Part shown: positions 63,532-64,000 of the stretch, piece by piece
Numbering within the stretch: the stretch's first letter is position 1
How the letters are laid out: each line of letters starts with the position of its first letter
DNA from: Rhizobium leguminosarum
GTDB lineage: Bacteria > Pseudomonadota > Alphaproteobacteria > Rhizobiales > Rhizobiaceae
DNA: 64,000 nt
NCBI RefSeq assembly: GCF_004123835.1
Contig: NZ_MZMU01000003.1
Span: 868,001 to 932,000, forward strand
Direction of reading: 5' to 3'
Made by a program: the position numbers and the translations under genes
The notes under the pieces: generated by a model
Seen by the model: only the letters and a program-made list of their open reading frames with translations
Databases searched by the model: none
Told to the model about the DNA's origin: nothing

Positions 63532-64000
63532 ATGGGCGGCAAAGCCACCAAGGTGAAGACAGGACGGGCAAACAAGCGCGCCGGCCGGCCGCGCAAGGAA
63601 AATGTCGAGCGTTTTCCCTGCGGCAAGATCAAGCCCTTCGAAACCGAGAAGGACAATATCAGCGTCGCGGTCGCCGCCCGCAGGCGCATCCACGGCTTCG
63701 GCCGCACGGTTGCCGACGAGACGGTCAAGAGCCCCTTTGCCGGTTACACCCTCGGCCGCATGTTCCTCGACGGCCTCATCACCGCCGAGCAGCGCCAGGC
63801 CGGCGACGACTATGCCGAGGCGATCGCCCGCTACCACAAGACGACAGGCATCCCGGCCCCGAGCCCGAGGGCGCAATCGCTGTTCTCAGTCAAAGGCCAT
63901 GAAGGCGAGCAGACCGAAACCTTCGCCGACCGCGCCCGCAAGGCCAGCAACCGCATGATGGCGCTGCAGGGCATCCTGCTGCGCTGCCCCGACGGGCCGC
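63532..64000 (+). CDS. prophage protein, 5' part (runs off window)
   Basis: 156 codons from the ATG at 63532 without a stop. AAGGACGATCAGC precedes the start. The N-terminus is strongly basic (GGKATKVKTGRANKRAGRPRK), followed by AVAARRRIHGFGRTVADE and AGYTLGRMFLDGLITAEQRQAGDDYAEAIARY. No family named; it lies where phage replication or packaging genes begin. Confidence 0.65.
   Translation, partial: MGGKATKVKTGRANKRAGRPRKENVERFPCGKIKPFETEKDNISVAVAARRRIHGFGRTVADETVKSPFAGYTLGRMFLDGLITAEQRQAGDDYAEAIARYHKTTGIPAPSPRAQSLFSVKGHEGEQTETFADRARKASNRMMALQGILLRCPDGP

Overview
The window is about 64 kb of high-GC chromosome from a Rhizobium of the R. etli / R. leguminosarum type. The evidence is the core gene content (thrC, ccrM, mutY, a DUF721/dciA-like gene, dsbA-like, smc, ppdK), the many copies of rhizobial palindromic intergenic repeats, and Rhizobiales-typical small lipoproteins, DUF982 and DUF3309 proteins. 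The identification rests on recognised protein families and repeats; no database search was run.

Layout. 1-11.7 kb: thrC (cut by the window edge), a lipoprotein, a VapBC-like toxin-antitoxin pair, a HAD hydrolase, a chemoreceptor, an ArsR-type regulator facing a NIPSNAP gene and a monooxygenase gene broken by an amber codon, the cell-cycle methyltransferase ccrM, and a leftward mutY-HAD pair. 11.7-22 kb: the conserved dciA-like / dsbA / smc / ppdK block, interrupted between dciA-like and dsbA by a Fic/VbhA module and an orphan RHH antitoxin with a toxin stub. A 1-kb gap before ppdK holds repeats and a strongly structured, terminator-ended candidate small RNA. 22-28.5 kb: small hypothetical genes, a DUF1499 membrane protein, dense palindromic repeats, a saccharopine-dehydrogenase-like gene, a DCC-family gene and an MBL hydrolase, ending at tRNA-Gln(TTG).

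28.7-37 kb is an accessory island beside tRNA-Gln with lower-GC stretches. It carries a leftward adenine-methyltransferase/vsr pair and, divergently, a tightly coupled four-gene operon: a protein with two GHKL ATPase modules (Hsp90/MORC-like at the N-terminus, histidine-kinase core at the C-terminus), a receiver-domain protein with an unknown C-terminus, a histidine-rich unknown protein, and a C5-cytosine methyltransferase. A possible HEPN-type protein follows. I read this as a restriction-modification-like defence system with built-in phosphorelay control and regard it as the most interesting content here.

37-56 kb returns to core-like genes: an SDR, a TetR regulator with three operator palindromes facing a pspA-yiaA pair, an LplT-Aas-type fusion, an M19 dipeptidase, and a five-gene cluster equivalent to E. 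coli yehI-L-M-P-Q (DUF4132, MoxR AAA+, DUF5682, VWA, SWIM). After tRNA-Pro(CGG), 57.1-64 kb looks like a prophage or prophage remnant: a GSU2403-type nucleotidyltransferase gene with paired palindromes upstream, DUF982, a leftward trio of small genes, a LexA/CI-type repressor with five matching 15-bp operators, and a rightward early operon with GcrA-like and LuxR-type regulators that runs off the window. No integrase, CRISPR array or rRNA is visible.
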